In this document: positions 62,334-64,000 of the stretch, piece by piece | Position numbering within the stretch: the first letter of the stretch is position 1 | Layout: each line of letters begins with the position of its first letter | Translations under genes and position numbers: made by a program | DNA from: Phallusia mammillata | Taxonomy: Eukaryota; Chordata; Ascidiacea; Phlebobranchia; Ascidiidae | DNA: 64,000 nt | Direction of reading: 5' to 3' | Assembly: GCA_003260075.1 (NCBI GenBank) | Contig: QLIY01000204.1 | Coordinates: 108,361 to 172,360 of the forward strand | The notes under the pieces: generated by a model | Database searches by the model: none | Told to the model about the DNA's origin: nothing | Seen by the model: the letters and a program-made list of their open reading frames with translations, nothing else

Positions 62334-63754
62334 CTAAAAATGTAACGAATGTCTCAGTGTACGAAAGTTACAACTACTGATTGTATGAAACTTGGTACAA
62401 TGAAAACGTTAAATAACGATTAAAAAAGTAGTAAGAATCGCATTGTAGGTTTTTGACATTGTTCAAAAACAAATTATAATAGTAAAAAATCTAAATAGTA
62501 GCTCAGAGCAGATTTTTTTACCCAGAAAAACAAGAAAAAAACACTTGAAAAATATATTTTGCCCTAAAAAGATAATTTAACTAGAATAGTGGTTTTCCTA
62601 TATATTGCCGGGTTATATATACTACATCATATTTAATGATGTACCACATATACCATTTACTATATTTATAATGGATATATATTTGGCACCTCCATTTCAT
62701 TGGGTCCCTATCTTTTTCCTGGCACTAATGGGTCCCCACACATATGCATATGCGATTTGGTAACAGTAAAAATAGGGCACAATCACTGTTAGATATTTAC
62801 CAATTTACTATACACATCATTTGATCTACACATATGATTGTTTTTGCAAGCAAAAACGAATGGGTCCCCACACGTGCGTTTGTGCAGAATTATGGTAAAC
62901 AAACATCCTGGTTATTTTTAGATTTATAAGGACAAACTTAACCAACTTTAGCCTTAACCCAAAAAGTTTTGTCCGTATTGTTTTTGTATCATTATTGTCA
63001 TATAATTACAAAAAAAAGCAGTAAATAAGAACAGGAAAAATACTTTCAATTTAATCCCATGCTTTGACCTTGATATTGATGTCAAGGTCAGTTTTTAAAC
63101 ACAATTTTCCGAAACTGAAAATGTGCTTGATAACTTAATAAAACGACTTAGCATAGCTGCGCAAAAACAGCTGATTTCTAATCACCGACACGACTGCCTC
63201 AAAACGTCCGTCCGGACGTCAAGCAGACACTCTCGCCGCATTCACCCGCCTTAATCGTAAACAAGTGAATTACTCCCTTGAGAGTTGAGACTTTTATCTA
63301 ACTGAGAAAATGATCACGTAACGACTGCGTTCATGCGTGAAGCAGAGGCATTTTTTCTATGCGCCACTATGGTCAATCACTCCCATTGCATCAGCTGTGC
63401 ACAGAGCGTCAGGCAAATGCGGTCCTGACGTCATACACATCGCCTGTCCCTTGGGGGTAAAGGGGTGAAAATGGCCCCCCCCCCTTAAACACAATTTTCT
63501 GAAACTGAAAATGTGCTTGATAACTTAATAAAACGACTTAGCATAGCTGCGCAAAAACAGCTGATTTCTAATCACCGACACGACTGCCTCAAAACGTCCG
63601 TCCGGACGTCAAGCAGACACTCTCGCCGCATTCACCCGCCTTAATCGTAAACAAGTGAATTACTCCCTTGAGAGTTGAGACTTTTATCTAACTGAGAAAA
63701 TGATCACGTAACGACTGCGTTCATGCGTGAAGCAGAGGCATTTTTTCTATGCGN
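62334..63754. other. USP10 intron or mis-joined sequence
   Basis: No exon is recognisable. The phrase GGGTCCCCACAC occurs at about 62729 and 62871, with ATATGCATATGCG beside the first. The right half is the C10-joined duplication at 63095. Part of this stretch may be intronic in one haplotype only. Confidence 0.4.
63095..63753. repeat. Direct duplication with C10 linker, USP10 flank
   Basis: About 269 bases at 63095-63363 are repeated at 63485-63753 with only one difference seen (TTCC against TTCT). Ten C lie at 63475-63484. Copy 1 carries on for 111 bases before the C run, while copy 2 ends at the single N. Confidence 0.88.
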
Positions 63755-64000
63755 GACTTGGAAAGCAGATCTGTTAAAAACAAAAATACGACAATCATAG
63801 CACAAAAAAATCTATGATAGACAAGTAAATACAAAATGTACTATATAGTAGGTGCACATAACAAATAGTACAACAAAAACAAACTTTTATATTTTACAAA
63901 TACCAGTTTTAGCTTGAATGCTGTCAAACATTGTGAAAGCTTAAGGGCACAATTTATTACCTTTGGCAACAACAAGTTCAGTTTTGTATTCCATGCGTTT
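63755..64000 (-). CDS. USP10: Repeated partial USP10 exons after a single-N join
   Basis: These 246 bases correspond base for base to 61980-62225, with about ten substitutions (near 4%) and no length change. They hold part of the second exon (63755-63770) and part of the first listed exon (63961-64000, reading the same residues), then leave the window. The abrupt start right after N at 63754 and the allele-like divergence point to the other haplotype, not to a gene duplication. Confidence 0.85.

Overview
The window is animal nuclear DNA: AT-rich, with intron-rich genes, short GT-AG introns, dispersed 5S rRNA genes and many small DNA transposons. The protein set (NFAT5, UCP4, LIG1, a UBE2Q-type E2, EEFSEC, tektin-4, USP10) is deuterostome-like. 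The compact introns and the roughly 1-6% difference between apparently allelic copies fit a highly polymorphic invertebrate chordate. A Ciona-type ascidian is my best guess, but it is an inference and is not proven by the sequence.

Layout. (1) 250-6311, plus strand: 3' part of an NFAT5-like gene (end of the Rel region, a long Gln-rich activation region, a short C-terminal tail); the 5' part lies left of the window. (2) 6312-16536: about 10 kb without a gene I can recognise. (3) 16537-17463 and 22566-23483, plus strand: two intronless UCP4-like mitochondrial carriers, separated by a transposon-rich interval with a 136-base assembly gap. (4) 23822-35891, minus strand: a complete LIG1 (DNA ligase I) gene of 25 coding exons, reconstructed with all splice phases agreeing. 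It carries two 5S rRNA genes, two hAT-type elements and a pogo-type element in its introns, and has an in-frame upstream start that would add a presequence-like extension. (5) 37325-41595, minus: a three-exon UBE2Q/UBE2QL1-like E2. (6) 41596-50670: about 9 kb with no convincing gene and one possible relic of a PTPS-like gene. (7) 50671-54443, minus: a complete EEFSEC (selenocysteine elongation factor), 10 exons. (8) 55351-58657, plus: a tektin-4-like gene, 8 exons, divergent from EEFSEC and with a candidate RFX X-box in the shared upstream region. (9) 61205-64000, minus: the 3' end of USP10, partly repeated after a single N.

The most striking non-gene signal is a set of nine direct duplications. 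In each, the second copy is preceded by a homopolymer of exactly ten C (ten G in one case). They occur in exons, introns and intergenic DNA alike. The copies differ like alleles, and in the tektin exon every difference I could see is synonymous. Exactly constant homopolymer length argues for an artificial join between overlapping haplotype contigs rather than a biological repeat. These joins frameshift NFAT5 and duplicate a tektin exon; a single-N join of the same kind repeats part of USP10. The genes read normally once one copy is ignored.

The genes are not an operon and share no single pathway. They cover osmotic-stress transcription, mitochondrial transport, DNA replication and repair, ubiquitin conjugation and removal, selenoprotein synthesis and ciliary structure. 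I found no CRISPR array, prophage or viral gene.
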